NCBI RefSeq assembly: GCF_004570345.1
Contig: NZ_SPQM01000011.1
Location: 1 to 64,000 of the forward strand
Source of the DNA: Blastococcus sp. CT_GayMR20
GTDB taxonomy: Bacteria; Actinomycetota; Actinomycetes; Mycobacteriales; Geodermatophilaceae
Direction: 5' to 3'
DNA length: 64,000 nucleotides
Shown here: positions 1-7,696 of the stretch, one piece after another
Numbering within the stretch: position 1 is the stretch's first letter
Layout of the letters: each line of letters begins with the position of its first letter
The notes under the pieces: generated by a model
What the model was told of the DNA's origin: nothing
The model's database searches: none
Seen by the model: only the letters and a program-made list of their open reading frames with translations
Translations under genes and position numbers: made by a program

Positions 1-402
1 CACGTCGAACGGGTCGAGCTCGTAGTCCGAGACCCAGGTGGCGTCCGGGTAGACGGGCTCCGGGGCCAGCTCGACGCGGTCGGTGTTGACGGCGGCGGAC
101 ACCGTCGCGACCGCCACGGCCTCCTCGGCCAGCCGGACCGCCTCGGCCGCGGTCAGGACGACGCCGGCGGCGAAGCCCCAGGTGCCCTCGTGCACGACCC
201 GGACGGCGAGCCCGAGGTCCTCCCCGTCACTGAAGGCCTCGGGGCGGGCGTCACGGAGGCTGATGTTCTGGGTGCGGATCCGCTCCACGCGGATGTCGGC
301 GTGCTCGCAACCGAGGTCGACCGCCCGGGTGAGGGCGGCGTCCGTCAGCGCGGAGAGCGGCAGGGCGAGGAAGGACTCGTCGAGAGCGCGGGGTCCTGAC
401 AC
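1..402 (-). CDS. tldD: TldD/PmbA-family metalloprotease, N-terminal part (cut by window edge)
   Basis: Only the first 134 codons are in the window; the gene runs off the left edge. The translation has the TldD N-terminal domain pattern: LALPL near the start, then 'GCEHADIRVERIRTQNISLRD', 'GLAVRVVHEGTWGFAAG' and 'NTDRVELAPEPVY'. TldD with TldE/PmbA forms a cytosolic Zn-dependent protease that cleaves unfolded peptides and matures some modified peptides. The GTG start at 402 follows a purine-rich AGGGGG tract and puts LALPL at the expected place near the N-terminus; another in-frame GTG lies a few codons upstream. The HExxxH zinc site would lie outside the window. It is divergent from the MBL-fold gene. 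Family assignment is from recognised sequence pattern. Confidence 0.8.
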   Translation of the reverse strand, partial: MSGPRALDESFLALPLSALTDAALTRAVDLGCEHADIRVERIRTQNISLRDARPEAFSDGEDLGLAVRVVHEGTWGFAAGVVLTAAEAVRLAEEAVAVATVSAAVNTDRVELAPEPVYPDATWVSDYELDPFDV

Positions 403-494
403 GGCCCCCTGTCTACCAGCAGTCACCGGGCGTGCACGAAGGGATTGTTCGCACGGCTACGGATTTCGGATCTCGTCCGGGGTACGGGCGCGTG

Positions 495-1304
495 ATGGCG
501 CAGCCCGTGGACGACGTGACCATGACCTTCGGCGGCACCGCCACGATGCTCCTGCGCATCGGCGGTTTCACGCTGCTGACCGACCCGAACTTCCTGCACC
601 GCGGCCAGCGGGCGCGGCTGGGCTACGGACTGCGCGCCAAGCGGCTGACCGAGCCGGCGCTGCAGCCGACGCAGCTGCCGGCCCTCGACGGGATCCTGCT
701 GTCGCACATGCACGGCGACCACTGGGACCGCGTCGCCACGAAGTCGCTGCCGAAGGACACCCCCGTGGTGACGACGTCCGAGGCCGCGAAGTGCCTGGCC
801 GACCGCGGCTTCACCGGAACCGCCGACCTCGAGCCCTGGCAGACCCACGAGTTCTCGCGGGGCGGGGACGTCCTGCGGGTCACCGCGGTGCCGGGCGTCC
901 ACGGCCCCGGCCCGCTGGCGACGCTGCTGCCGGACGTGATGGGCAGCGTGGTCGAGCTCGTGCGGGGCGGATCGGTGACCTGGCGCGGCTACATCAGCGG
1001 GGACACCCTCTACCGGCCGTTCCTGGGCGAGGTGCTCCAGCGGTGCGGGCCGCTCGACGTCCTCATCCCCCACCTCGGCGGGACGAAGGCGCTCGGCCTG
1101 ACGGTCACGATGGATGCGCAGCAGGGGGCCGACCTGGTCGAGCTGCTGAAGCCGCCGGTGACCGTGCCCATCCACTACGACGACTACGACCGCTTCAAGT
1201 CCCCGCTGGGCGACTTCCTCGCCGAGGTGGGTCGCCGCGAGCTGCCCGGGGAACTGCGCCCGGTCGGCCGCGGCGACACCATCTCCCTGCGCGCCCGACG
1301 CTGA
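495..1304 (+). CDS. MBL-fold metallo-hydrolase, UlaG-like
   Basis: A 269-residue metallo-beta-lactamase-fold protein. The metal-binding HxHxDH motif is visible as SHMHGDHWD (H71, H73, D75, H76), with a preceding 'GGTATMLLRIGGFTLLTDPNF' strand pair, a later conserved His in 'VPGVHGPG', the D of 'ISGDTLY' and the C-terminal His of 'VPIHYDDYDRF'. This layout resembles UlaG/lactonase-like cytosolic hydrolases and NAPE-PLD-like members; the substrate is unknown. The frame stays open upstream to 432, but ATG 495 begins right before the first beta strand and is preferred; GTG 492 is an alternative. It lies divergently from tldD and convergent with the SRPBCC gene, so it is probably monocistronic. 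Confidence 0.82.
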   Translation: MAQPVDDVTMTFGGTATMLLRIGGFTLLTDPNFLHRGQRARLGYGLRAKRLTEPALQPTQLPALDGILLSHMHGDHWDRVATKSLPKDTPVVTTSEAAKCLADRGFTGTADLEPWQTHEFSRGGDVLRVTAVPGVHGPGPLATLLPDVMGSVVELVRGGSVTWRGYISGDTLYRPFLGEVLQRCGPLDVLIPHLGGTKALGLTVTMDAQQGADLVELLKPPVTVPIHYDDYDRFKSPLGDFLAEVGRRELPGELRPVGRGDTISLRARR

Positions 1305-1308
1305 GGGG

Positions 1309-1794
1309 TCAGCTGCGGGCGAGGAGGTCGTCCAGCTTCTCGTAGCCCTCGTTGACGCCGACCTCCATGCCGCTGGCCAGGAAGCCGTCGCGGCCCTCGA
1401 ACGAGTCGACCAGCGACGTCGTGGTGAGCCGGGTGCGGCCGTTCCCGAGGACCTCGAAGGAGAGCTTCTCCAGGGCGACGCCGTCGGGCATGCCCTCCCA
1501 GGTGAAGGTCTGCACGATCAGCTCGTTCGGCCGGACCTCGTGGAAGCAGCCGCGGAAGGCGTACTCCTCACCGCCGGCGATATTCACGAAGCGCCAGGAG
1601 CCGCCGGTCCGGCAGTCCCACGACTCGATGCGGACCTGCAGGTCCTTCGGGCCCATCCACCGGGCGACGAGCTCCGGGTCGACGTGCGCGCGGTAGACCT
1701 TCTCCGGCGGGGCGTCGAACTCGCGGATGATGCGCACGAGCGGGACGTCGGGGTCGGCGACGATCTGGGTCTCGCGGTGAGTGGTGCTGGTCAT
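1309..1794 (-). CDS. SRPBCC (AHSA1-like) domain protein
   Basis: A 161-residue single-domain START-like protein of the Activator-of-Hsp90-ATPase (AHSA1) group. Diagnostic stretches are 'REFDAPPEKVYRAHVDPELVARWMGP' near residues 25-50, 'GGSWRFVN', 'GCFHEVRPNELIVQTFTWEG' and a C-terminal helix 'GMEVGVNEGYEKLDDLL'. These domains bind hydrophobic small ligands in a helix-grip cavity; the ligand is unknown. The start ATG overlaps the stop of the upstream ArsR gene by four bases (ATGA), with GGAGG ahead of it, so the two are translationally coupled. ArsR plus SRPBCC is a very common actinobacterial pair, in which the regulator controls its own operon. Confidence 0.88.
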   Translation of the reverse strand: MTSTTHRETQIVADPDVPLVRIIREFDAPPEKVYRAHVDPELVARWMGPKDLQVRIESWDCRTGGSWRFVNIAGGEEYAFRGCFHEVRPNELIVQTFTWEGMPDGVALEKLSFEVLGNGRTRLTTTSLVDSFEGRDGFLASGMEVGVNEGYEKLDDLLARS

Positions 1795-2150
1795 GACGGG
1801 GTTCCTCCCTGGGGTGGTGGGGTGGTGTCAACGGGCATGGAGCGCAGGACGTCGTCGAGACGGCGGTAGCGCTCCTCGGCCTGGCGCCGGTATCGCTCGA
1901 TCCACTTGGTCATCAGGTCGAAGACATTCGCCTCGAGGTGCACCGGGCGGCGCTGCGCCTCCCGGCTCCGGCTGACCAGGCCGGCGTCCTCCAGGACCTT
2001 CAGGTGCTTGGAGACGGCCTGGACGGTCACGTCGTAGGGCGCGGCGAGCTCGTTGACCGTGGCGTCGCCGACCGCGAGCCGCGCCACGATGTCCCGCCGG
2101 GTGGGGTCGGCCAGCGCCGAGAACACCCGGGAGAGCGGATCTGCCGCCAC
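1791..2150 (-). CDS. ArsR-family winged-helix transcriptional repressor
   Basis: A 119-residue ArsR-type regulator. 'VFSALADPTRRDIVARLAVGDATVNELAAPYDVTVQAVSKHLKVLEDAGLVSRSREAQRRPVHL' contains the whole winged helix, the recognition helix being roughly residues 42-58. The metal-binding ELCVCDL motif of the ArsR/SmtB sensors is absent, so this belongs to the non-metal group associated with SRPBCC partners. GTG start at 2150 with AGGAGG seven bases upstream. It heads a two-gene operon with the SRPBCC protein. Two copies of a 16-bp inverted repeat directly upstream are the likely operators, implying autorepression. Confidence 0.9.
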   Translation of the reverse strand: MAADPLSRVFSALADPTRRDIVARLAVGDATVNELAAPYDVTVQAVSKHLKVLEDAGLVSRSREAQRRPVHLEANVFDLMTKWIERYRRQAEERYRRLDDVLRSMPVDTTPPPQGGTPS

Positions 2151-2166
2151 TGCATCCTCCTCGTAC

Positions 2167-2182
2167 TCAACCTTGCGGTTGA
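2167..2182. promoter_or_regulatory. Operator 1 of the ArsR gene (inverted repeat)
   Basis: TCAACCTTGCGGTTGA, with six-base arms TCAACC/GGTTGA around four bases, lies 17 bp upstream of the ArsR start. The same arms recur at 2214-2229. Position and symmetry suit a winged-helix dimer; binding is inferred. Confidence 0.6.
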
Positions 2183-2213
2183 GAAGGAGGCTAGCGCTGC
2201 GCGTGGTGGGTAG

Positions 2214-2229
2214 TCAACCGCACGGTTGA
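2214..2229. promoter_or_regulatory. Operator 2 of the ArsR gene (inverted repeat)
   Basis: TCAACCGCACGGTTGA, the same TCAACC-N4-GGTTGA pattern as operator 1, 47 bp away centre to centre (about 4.5 helical turns). It sits just outside the stop codon of the neighbouring amidohydrolase gene. Two sites flanking the promoter suggest cooperative or looping repression. Confidence 0.55.
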
Positions 2230-2235
2230 AGAAAC

Positions 2236-3534
2236 TCAGCGGGCGGCGAGCCGGGCCGCGCGGCCGGCGACCTCGGCCCGCAGTGCGTCGACGTCGACCG
2301 TCGTCGAGGTGCCCTCTCGGACCACCTGCCGCCCGCCGATCCAGACGTCGCGCACGTACCGGCCCCCGCCGGACCAGACCAGGTGCGTCAGGAGGTCGGC
2401 CGGGTCCCCGACCGGCTCGAACACGAGGTCGCGGGTGTCGACGTGCACGAGGTCGGCCCGTCGCCCGGCCGCGAGCTGACCCAGGTCCGGGCGGCCGATG
2501 GCGTCCGCCGCGCCACCGGTGGCCAGCCAGAACGCCTCTGCGGCGGTCAGCGCCGTCGCCGACCGGCGCGCCAATCGCGCGAGAGAGGCGGCCAGCCGGG
2601 CGTCGGCGAGCAGGTCGAGGCCGTCGTTGGACGCCGGGCCGTCGGTGCCGAGGCCCACCCGGATGCCGAGGTCGAGCATGTCGCGCAGCCGGGCGACGCC
2701 GCTGGCGAGCTTCGCGTTGCTCGCGGGGCAGTGGCTGACGGCGACGTCGTACTCCTGCCAGAGCTCGAGGTCCGCATCGTCCATGTGCACGCAGTGCGCC
2801 GCGAGAACCCGGCCGCCGAGCACATCGTGCGCGGCCAGCAGGGCCGGGACCGACAGCCCGTGCATGGCCAGCAGGTCGGCGCCCTCGACCGCCGTCTCGG
2901 CGACGTGCAGGTGCAGCAGCAGCCCGTGCTCGCGCGCGGCCCCGGCGGCCTCGCGCAGCACGGGCAGCGGCACGGTGTAGGCCGCGTGCGGCCCGATGCC
3001 GTACTCGACGGTGCCGTCGTCGGGGGCGGCTCCCGCCAGCTCGACCGCGTGCCGGAGCTGCTCCTCGAACGGGGGCAGGCCCGGCAGTGGGATCAGCGGG
3101 GTGGCGATCACGGCGCGCGCACCGGTGGCGCCGACCGCGGCCGCGATCCGCTCGGGGTGGAAGTACATCTCGACGCTGGTGGTCACGCCGTTGGCCAGCA
3201 TCTCCGCCGATGCGGCGGTCATGGCGACCGCCACGTCCTCGGGGGTCAGCCGCGCCTCGCGCGGCCACATCACCTCCTGCAGCCAGCGGTCCAGCGGCAG
3301 GCCCTCCCCCTGGCCGCGGAACAGCACCATCGGCGCGTGGGAGTGCGCGTTCACCAGCCCCGGCGTCAGCACGCCGGGCAGCGCGACGACCTCGGCGTCC
3401 CCGGCCGGCGGCGCCTCGGCGGCCGGGCCCACCCAGCCGATCTCGCCGTCCGCGACGTCGAGCACGGCGTCGGGGACGACGGTGCCGGCCCGATCCCCGA
3501 TCACGACGGCACGGGCGGTGAAGCGGAGTCGCAT
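2236..3534 (-). CDS. TRZ/ATZ-type amidohydrolase, MTA/SAH deaminase-like
   Basis: A 432-residue metal-dependent amidohydrolase that probably deaminates S-adenosylhomocysteine, 5-methylthioadenosine or a related purine/triazine-like amine in the cytosol. The family landmarks are all visible: HxH in 'NAHSHAPM' (H64, H66), 'GIGPHAAYT', 'HLHVAET', 'AAHCVHMDD', 'SHCPASNAKLASG' and the catalytic Asp in 'GLGTDGPASND'. A beta-sandwich tail carries 'AAGRRADLVHVD'. ATG 3534 is preferred because it begins directly at the first beta strand; the frame stays open far upstream but only as antisense of dedA. It is transcribed alone, divergent from dedA. Nucleobase salvage fits the NCS1 permease further along, but a functional link is inference. 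Confidence 0.87.
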   Translation of the reverse strand: MRLRFTARAVVIGDRAGTVVPDAVLDVADGEIGWVGPAAEAPPAGDAEVVALPGVLTPGLVNAHSHAPMVLFRGQGEGLPLDRWLQEVMWPREARLTPEDVAVAMTAASAEMLANGVTTSVEMYFHPERIAAAVGATGARAVIATPLIPLPGLPPFEEQLRHAVELAGAAPDDGTVEYGIGPHAAYTVPLPVLREAAGAAREHGLLLHLHVAETAVEGADLLAMHGLSVPALLAAHDVLGGRVLAAHCVHMDDADLELWQEYDVAVSHCPASNAKLASGVARLRDMLDLGIRVGLGTDGPASNDGLDLLADARLAASLARLARRSATALTAAEAFWLATGGAADAIGRPDLGQLAAGRRADLVHVDTRDLVFEPVGDPADLLTHLVWSGGGRYVRDVWIGGRQVVREGTSTTVDVDALRAEVAGRAARLAAR

Positions 3535-3606
3535 GGGACCCGAACCTAGCGCCGCACCCCCTGTGGGGCGCGGCAACGCACAGGAGCCGCCGTTACCGTG
3601 GGGCGC

Positions 3607-4272
3607 ATGTCGCTCCTCGCCGCCGCCGCAACCGACGAGGGCGGGATCACCGGCTTCCTGCTCGACCTCGTGGAGGACCTCGGCCCGGTCGGTGTGGGCC
3701 TGAGCATCCTCGCCGAGACGGTCATCCCGCCGATCCCCAGCGAGGCGGTGCTCGGGCTGGCCGGGGTGCTCATCAACGACGGCCGGATGGACGTGGTCCC
3801 GGTCGTCCTCTTCGCCACGCTGGGCTCGGTGCTCGGCGCGATCTTCTTCTACTACGTCGGCCGGGCGCTGGGGCCGCGGCGCTCGCACGCCTTCCTCGAC
3901 CGCCTGCCGCTGGTCGAGACCGAGGACGTGGACAAGACGTTCGCCTGGTTCGAGCGGCACGGGCGGTCGGCGGTCTTCTTCGGCCGCATGGTGCCGATCG
4001 TGCGCAGCTTCATCTCGGTGCCGGCCGGCGTCGTCCGGATGCCGTTCGCCCAGTTCCTGGTGTTCACCACCGCGGGCAGCCTGATCTGGAACTCCGTGCT
4101 CATCGGCCTCGGGGTCGCCGCCGGCGACTTCATCCAGGACAACCTCAAGTACCTGGACTACGCGGTGGTCGCCGCCTTCGCGCTCGGCGTCGGCTACCTC
4201 GTCTACAAGCGCGCGAAGGACGTCCGCCGCCACCGCCGGGCACGCGCCGCCGGCACCGACCCTCGCGCCTGA
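3607..4272 (+). CDS. DedA-family membrane protein
   Basis: A 221-residue integral membrane protein of the DedA/VTT superfamily, whose members act in lipid flippase-like transport and membrane homeostasis. Family signatures are 'ETVIPPIPSEAVLGLAG' (residues ~37-53), 'LGSVLGAIFFYYVGRALG', and 'FGRMVPIVRSFISVPAGVVRMP' with the conserved Arg and Gly pair. Around five hydrophobic segments can be seen and the C-terminus is Lys/Arg-rich (cytosolic). The ATG at 3607 follows GGGGC; a GTG three codons earlier is possible. It is followed five bases later by the HAD gene and probably shares its transcript. Confidence 0.88.
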   Translation: MSLLAAAATDEGGITGFLLDLVEDLGPVGVGLSILAETVIPPIPSEAVLGLAGVLINDGRMDVVPVVLFATLGSVLGAIFFYYVGRALGPRRSHAFLDRLPLVETEDVDKTFAWFERHGRSAVFFGRMVPIVRSFISVPAGVVRMPFAQFLVFTTAGSLIWNSVLIGLGVAAGDFIQDNLKYLDYAVVAAFALGVGYLVYKRAKDVRRHRRARAAGTDPRA

Positions 4273-4277
4273 CGCGG

Positions 4278-4955
4278 ATGCCGACCGCCAGGACCCGCCC
4301 CGAGGTCGTCGCCTTCGACGTCAACGAGACGCTGCTCGACCTGGCGCCCGTGCGGGCCGCCCTGGTGGAGGCCGGCCAGGAGCCGGGCCTGCTCGCGACG
4401 GTCTTCGCGCGCACCCTGCTGACCGGCATGGCCGGGTTGGTCAGCGGCACCTGGTTCCGCTTCCGTGAGGCCTTCGACGCCGCGCTGGCGCAGACCAGCG
4501 AACTGGACGCCGGGCAGCGAGCGGGGGTCGCCGCCGCCTTCCTCGAGCTCGCCCCGCACCCGGACGTGGAGCCGGCGCTCCGCCGGCTGACCGCGGCCGG
4601 GATCCGCGTGGTCACCCTCACGCACGGCACCCCCGGCGTCGCCGAGGCCGGCCTCGAGCGGGGCGGGATCACGCCGCTGGTCGAGCGCTCGCTGTCCAGC
4701 GAGGCCATCCGCAGCTGGAAGCCGGCCCGCGAGGTCTACCTGTGGGCGGCCGGCAGCTGCGCGGTCGCGCCGGAACGGATGGCCCTCGTCGCCGCGCACG
4801 GCTGGGACGTGCAGGGCGCCCAGGTGGCCGGTCTCACCGGCGCGTGGTTCCCGCGCACCGAGCGGAGCTACCCCGCCGTGTACGCCGCTCCGCACGTCGC
4901 CGCGGCCGCTCTCGCCGGGGTCGTCGACGCACTGCTCGCCCTCCCCACCGCATGA
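4278..4955 (+). CDS. Haloacid dehalogenase type II (HAD superfamily)
   Basis: A 225-residue HAD hydrolase. Motif I is FDVNETLLD with nucleophile D14, motif II is the Thr of 'VVTLTHG', motif III the Lys of 'SWKPAREVY', and motif IV is 'VAAHGWDVQGAQVAG'. The 'HGWDVQGA' form with the Asn/Asp pair is typical of L-2-haloacid dehalogenases, which use water to displace halide from 2-haloalkanoates; the actual substrate is unknown. It lies between dedA and the alpha/beta hydrolase, with ATGA overlap to the latter, so a dedA-had-hydrolase operon is likely. Confidence 0.87.
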   Translation: MPTARTRPEVVAFDVNETLLDLAPVRAALVEAGQEPGLLATVFARTLLTGMAGLVSGTWFRFREAFDAALAQTSELDAGQRAGVAAAFLELAPHPDVEPALRRLTAAGIRVVTLTHGTPGVAEAGLERGGITPLVERSLSSEAIRSWKPAREVYLWAAGSCAVAPERMALVAAHGWDVQGAQVAGLTGAWFPRTERSYPAVYAAPHVAAAALAGVVDALLALPTA

Positions 4956-5584
4956 CCGGGATCCGTGAGATCGGAACGCCCCTGGGGCCGGCCCGGGCAC
5001 ACGTCACGGACGTGGACGGCGCCGTGCGAGGGACGCTCGTCCTCGGGCACGGCGCGGGCGGCGGGATCGGTTCGGCCGACCTGGTCGCGGTGACGGCGAC
5101 GGCTGCGGCCGCGGGGTGGCGGGTGATCCGGGTCGAACAGCCGTGGCGGGTCGCCGGCAAGCGGATCGCCGTCGCCCCGCCGAGGCTCGACGAGGGCTGG
5201 CGTGCGGTCCTGGTCGACCTGCGCGCCGCGGACCTGCTGACGGGGCCCCTCGTCCTCGGCGGCCGGAGCGCCGGGGCGCGGGTCGCCTGCCGGACGGCGG
5301 TCGAGCACGGCGCGGCCGGCGTGCTCGCGCTGGCCTTCCCCCTGCACCCGCCGGGCAGGCCGGAGAAGAGCCGCGCCGGCGAGCTGACCGCGGTCGGCGT
5401 ACCGCTGGTCGTCGTCCAGGGGGAGACGGATGCGTTCGGCGACCCGGCGGCGGTGGCCGCCGTGCTGTCCGGGCAGACGACCGCCTCGGTCTACGCGGTC
5501 CCCGGCGACCACGCCCTCAAGAAGAACGTGGACGTCGTGGCGATGGCCGCGCTCTCCTGGCTGGCCGAGCTCCTCGCCGGCTGA
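4952..5584 (+). CDS. Alpha/beta hydrolase, KANL3/TEX30-like
   Basis: A 210-residue small alpha/beta hydrolase. The oxyanion region 'LVLGHGAGGGIGS', the nucleophile elbow 'GGRSAGARVACR' (G-R-S-A-G), 'FPLHPPGRPEKSRAGEL', an Asp in 'VVQGETDAFGDP' and the terminal His in 'VPGDHALKKN' form the expected Ser-Asp-His set. The PLHPPG-P-EKSR segment is characteristic of the TEX30/KANL3 group rather than of true dienelactone hydrolases. The start overlaps the HAD stop (ATGA). Substrate unknown. It converges on coxG with only seven bases between the stops. Confidence 0.83.
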   Translation: MTGIREIGTPLGPARAHVTDVDGAVRGTLVLGHGAGGGIGSADLVAVTATAAAAGWRVIRVEQPWRVAGKRIAVAPPRLDEGWRAVLVDLRAADLLTGPLVLGGRSAGARVACRTAVEHGAAGVLALAFPLHPPGRPEKSRAGELTAVGVPLVVVQGETDAFGDPAAVAAVLSGQTTASVYAVPGDHALKKNVDVVAMAALSWLAELLAG

Positions 5585-5591
5585 GGAGGTG

Positions 5592-6728
5592 TCAGCCGCG
5601 GCGGCGACGCCGGCGGCGGACGAGCAGGGTCAGGACCAGCAGGACACCGGCGACGCCCGCCGCCGGGGCCGCGTAGCGCGCCATGGCGGCTCCCCCGGCC
5701 ACCTCGAGCAGGTCGATCGGCTCCGGCTCCTCCTGCGGCTTCGTCACGACCCGCGGGCCGGACGACGGCACGCTGCGCACCGGACCGCCGGTGGGCGCCT
5801 TGCGGGGCGGGCCGGACGGACCGCTCGGCGGTCCGCTCGGAGCCTGCGGGACGATGTCCGCGGCCGGGGCGGTGTCCGTGACCGCGGGTGCGTTGTCCGT
5901 CGAGGAGGGCGCGTCGGTTTCCGCAGGGACCGCCTTCACCGGTGCGGTCTTGGCGGGAGCGGCCTTCACCGGTGCGGCCTTCGCCGGTGCGGCCTTGGCG
6001 GGAGCCGCCTTCGCCGGCACGGCCTTCTTCGCGGGCGCCGCCTTGGCCGGGATCTCCACCGTGGCCGACGCCTTGTCCGTCGCGGCCGCGGCCGCCTTCT
6101 TCGTCGCGGCGGCGGCCTTCTTCACGGTCGTGCCGGCGGCACCGTCACCGGCCGCCTGCTCGGCGGACGCGGCGATCTCCTCCACCGCGCCCGCCGCGGT
6201 GGCGGCGGCCTTCTTCGCCGGGCCAGGCCGAGCCCCTGCCGGCGACGCCGAGGCGCTCGCGCGCTGGGCGTCTCCCTGCGCGTCGCCCTCGCCCAGCTGG
6301 GCGGCCAGCTTGTCGGCGAACTGGCCCAGCAGCTTGTTCCCCACGTCGGTCATCACGCCGCGGCCGAACTGGGCGGGGCGGCCGGTGATGTTGAGATCGG
6401 TCAGCACGTCGACCCGGGTGATGGAGCCCTCGGCCGCCAGCTTCGCGGTCACCACGGCGGCGGCGGTGCCGTTGCCCCGCTGGTCCTTGCCCCGCGCGTC
6501 GATCACCGCCTTGTGCGCGGCCTCGTCCTTCTCGATGAACGAGGCCTTGCCCTGGTAGGTGAGGTTGATCGGGCCGAGCTTGACCTTCACCCGTCCGGTG
6601 AAGTCGTCGCCGTCGACCGAGTCGAGGGCCGCCCCCGGCATGCAGGGTGCGATCCGCTCGATGTCGAGGAGCACCCGCCACGCCTCGTCGACGGGCACGG
6701 GCACGGTGAACGAGTTCTCCAGTTGCAC
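5592..6728 (-). CDS. coxG: CoxG-type SRPBCC protein with long Ala/Lys/Pro linker and C-terminal membrane anchor
   Basis: A 378-residue protein in three parts. Residues 1-150 are the CoxG (CO dehydrogenase subunit G) SRPBCC domain: 'VPVPVDEAWRVLLDIERIAPCMPGA', 'GRVKVKLGPINLTYQGKA', 'GRPAQFGRGVMTDV'. Residues ~155-345 are a disordered linker rich in AAKKAAA and KAAPAK-like repeats followed by Pro/Ser-rich sequence. Residues ~353-370 form one transmembrane helix, ending in seven consecutive arginines. CoxG proteins recruit CO dehydrogenase to the membrane and carry quinone to it; the anchor here fits that. GTG start at 6728 with AGGAGG eight bases upstream. Last gene of coxS-L-M-G, separated from coxM by a strong hairpin. 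This gene occurs once in the window. Confidence 0.85.
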   Translation of the reverse strand: MQLENSFTVPVPVDEAWRVLLDIERIAPCMPGAALDSVDGDDFTGRVKVKLGPINLTYQGKASFIEKDEAAHKAVIDARGKDQRGNGTAAAVVTAKLAAEGSITRVDVLTDLNITGRPAQFGRGVMTDVGNKLLGQFADKLAAQLGEGDAQGDAQRASASASPAGARPGPAKKAAATAAGAVEEIAASAEQAAGDGAAGTTVKKAAAATKKAAAAATDKASATVEIPAKAAPAKKAVPAKAAPAKAAPAKAAPVKAAPAKTAPVKAVPAETDAPSSTDNAPAVTDTAPAADIVPQAPSGPPSGPSGPPRKAPTGGPVRSVPSSGPRVVTKPQEEPEPIDLLEVAGGAAMARYAAPAAGVAGVLLVLTLLVRRRRRRRG

Positions 6729-6750
6729 GGCAAGACCTCCTGGAGGGCGG

Positions 6751-6784
6751 CTCGGCCGGTCCACCCGGAGGCGGACCGGCCGAG
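6751..6784. other. Strong hairpin between coxM and coxG
   Basis: A perfect 12-bp stem, CTCGGCCGGTCC (6751-6762) and its complement (6773-6784), around a 10-base loop. It lies 22 bp before the coxG start, inside the cox operon. No U-tract follows in either direction, so it is more likely an RNA-processing/stabilising element or partial attenuator setting the coxG to coxM ratio than a full terminator. Confidence 0.55.
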
Positions 6785-6813
6785 ACGGACAGTTACGGAC
6801 CGGCGATAGAACG

Positions 6814-7668
6814 CTACAGGCCAGCCGCCCTCGTCACCGCCCGGCGCGTGAGCACGGTGACGAGGTGCTGGCGGTAGTCGGCCTGCGCGTTGAGGTCGCT
6901 GCTCGGACTCGTGCCCTCCGCCGCCCGTGCTGCCGCCACGGCAACGGCGTCCGGCGTGGCGTCCGCCCCGGCCAGCGCCGCCTCGACGCCGGTGGCCCGC
7001 AGCGGCGTCGGGCCCATGTTGGTCAGCCCGATCTTCGCCTCGGCGATGCGCCCGCCCTCGAGGCGGACCGCCGCGGCGACCGCCACGATCGACCACGCCT
7101 GCGCGACGCGATTGAACTTCTCGTAGTGCATGCCCCAGCCCTCGTGCTTGGGCACGCGGATCTCGACGAGGAGCTCCCCCTCCTCCAGCGCCGTGGTGAG
7201 GTAGTCGACGAAGAACTCCACCGCCGGCACGCTGCGCCGTCCGTTCGGCCCGGCGACGACGAACTCGGCGTCCAGGGCGAGCGCCACGGCCGGGAGATCG
7301 CCGGCCGGGTCGGCGTGCGCCAGCGCGCCGCCGAACGTGCCGCGATGGCGCACCTGCCGGTCGGCCACCGTCTCCGTCGCGTCGGCGATGAGCGACGCGT
7401 ACTGCGCGATCAGGGGATCGGACAGGACGTCGGAGTGCGTCGTCATCGCGCCGATGACGATCGCGTCACCCTCGTCCCGCACACCCCGGAGTTCGGCGAC
7501 CTTCGTCAGGTCGACGACGGTCTCCGGCGCGGCCAGGCGCAGCCGCATGACCGGGATCAGCGACTGCCCGCCGGCGAGGATCTTCACGTCCTCGCCGCCC
7601 GAGGCGACGGCCTGCAGCGCCTCGTCGACCGTGGTGGGGCGGGCGTACGCGAACGGTGCGGGGATCAT
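6814..7668 (-). CDS. coxM: CO-dehydrogenase-like FAD-binding medium subunit
   Basis: A 284-residue FAD subunit of a xanthine-oxidase-family molybdenum hydroxylase; it passes electrons from the Fe-S subunit to the acceptor. FAD motifs are 'AGGQSL' at residues 32-37 and 'TFGGALAHAD' at residues 111-120, with 'RHRG' just before the latter. The C-terminal domain holds 'KFNRVAQAWSIVAVAA' and 'GLTNMGPTPLRA', usual for CoxM. The ATG start has AGGAG seven bases upstream. It lies 28 bp after coxL in the order S-L-M, which is the arrangement of form II clusters rather than the M-S-L order of form I CO dehydrogenase. Confidence 0.92.
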   Translation of the reverse strand: MIPAPFAYARPTTVDEALQAVASGGEDVKILAGGQSLIPVMRLRLAAPETVVDLTKVAELRGVRDEGDAIVIGAMTTHSDVLSDPLIAQYASLIADATETVADRQVRHRGTFGGALAHADPAGDLPAVALALDAEFVVAGPNGRRSVPAVEFFVDYLTTALEEGELLVEIRVPKHEGWGMHYEKFNRVAQAWSIVAVAAAVRLEGGRIAEAKIGLTNMGPTPLRATGVEAALAGADATPDAVAVAAARAAEGTSPSSDLNAQADYRQHLVTVLTRRAVTRAAGL

Positions 7669-7696
7669 GGCGTCTCTCCTCCGTCGAGCCGGCGAA

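Noticed and set aside
5880..6240. Tandem DNA repeat or CRISPR-like array in coxG
   Set aside because: The periodicity comes from AAK/KAAP codons in a coding linker; there are no regular spacers.
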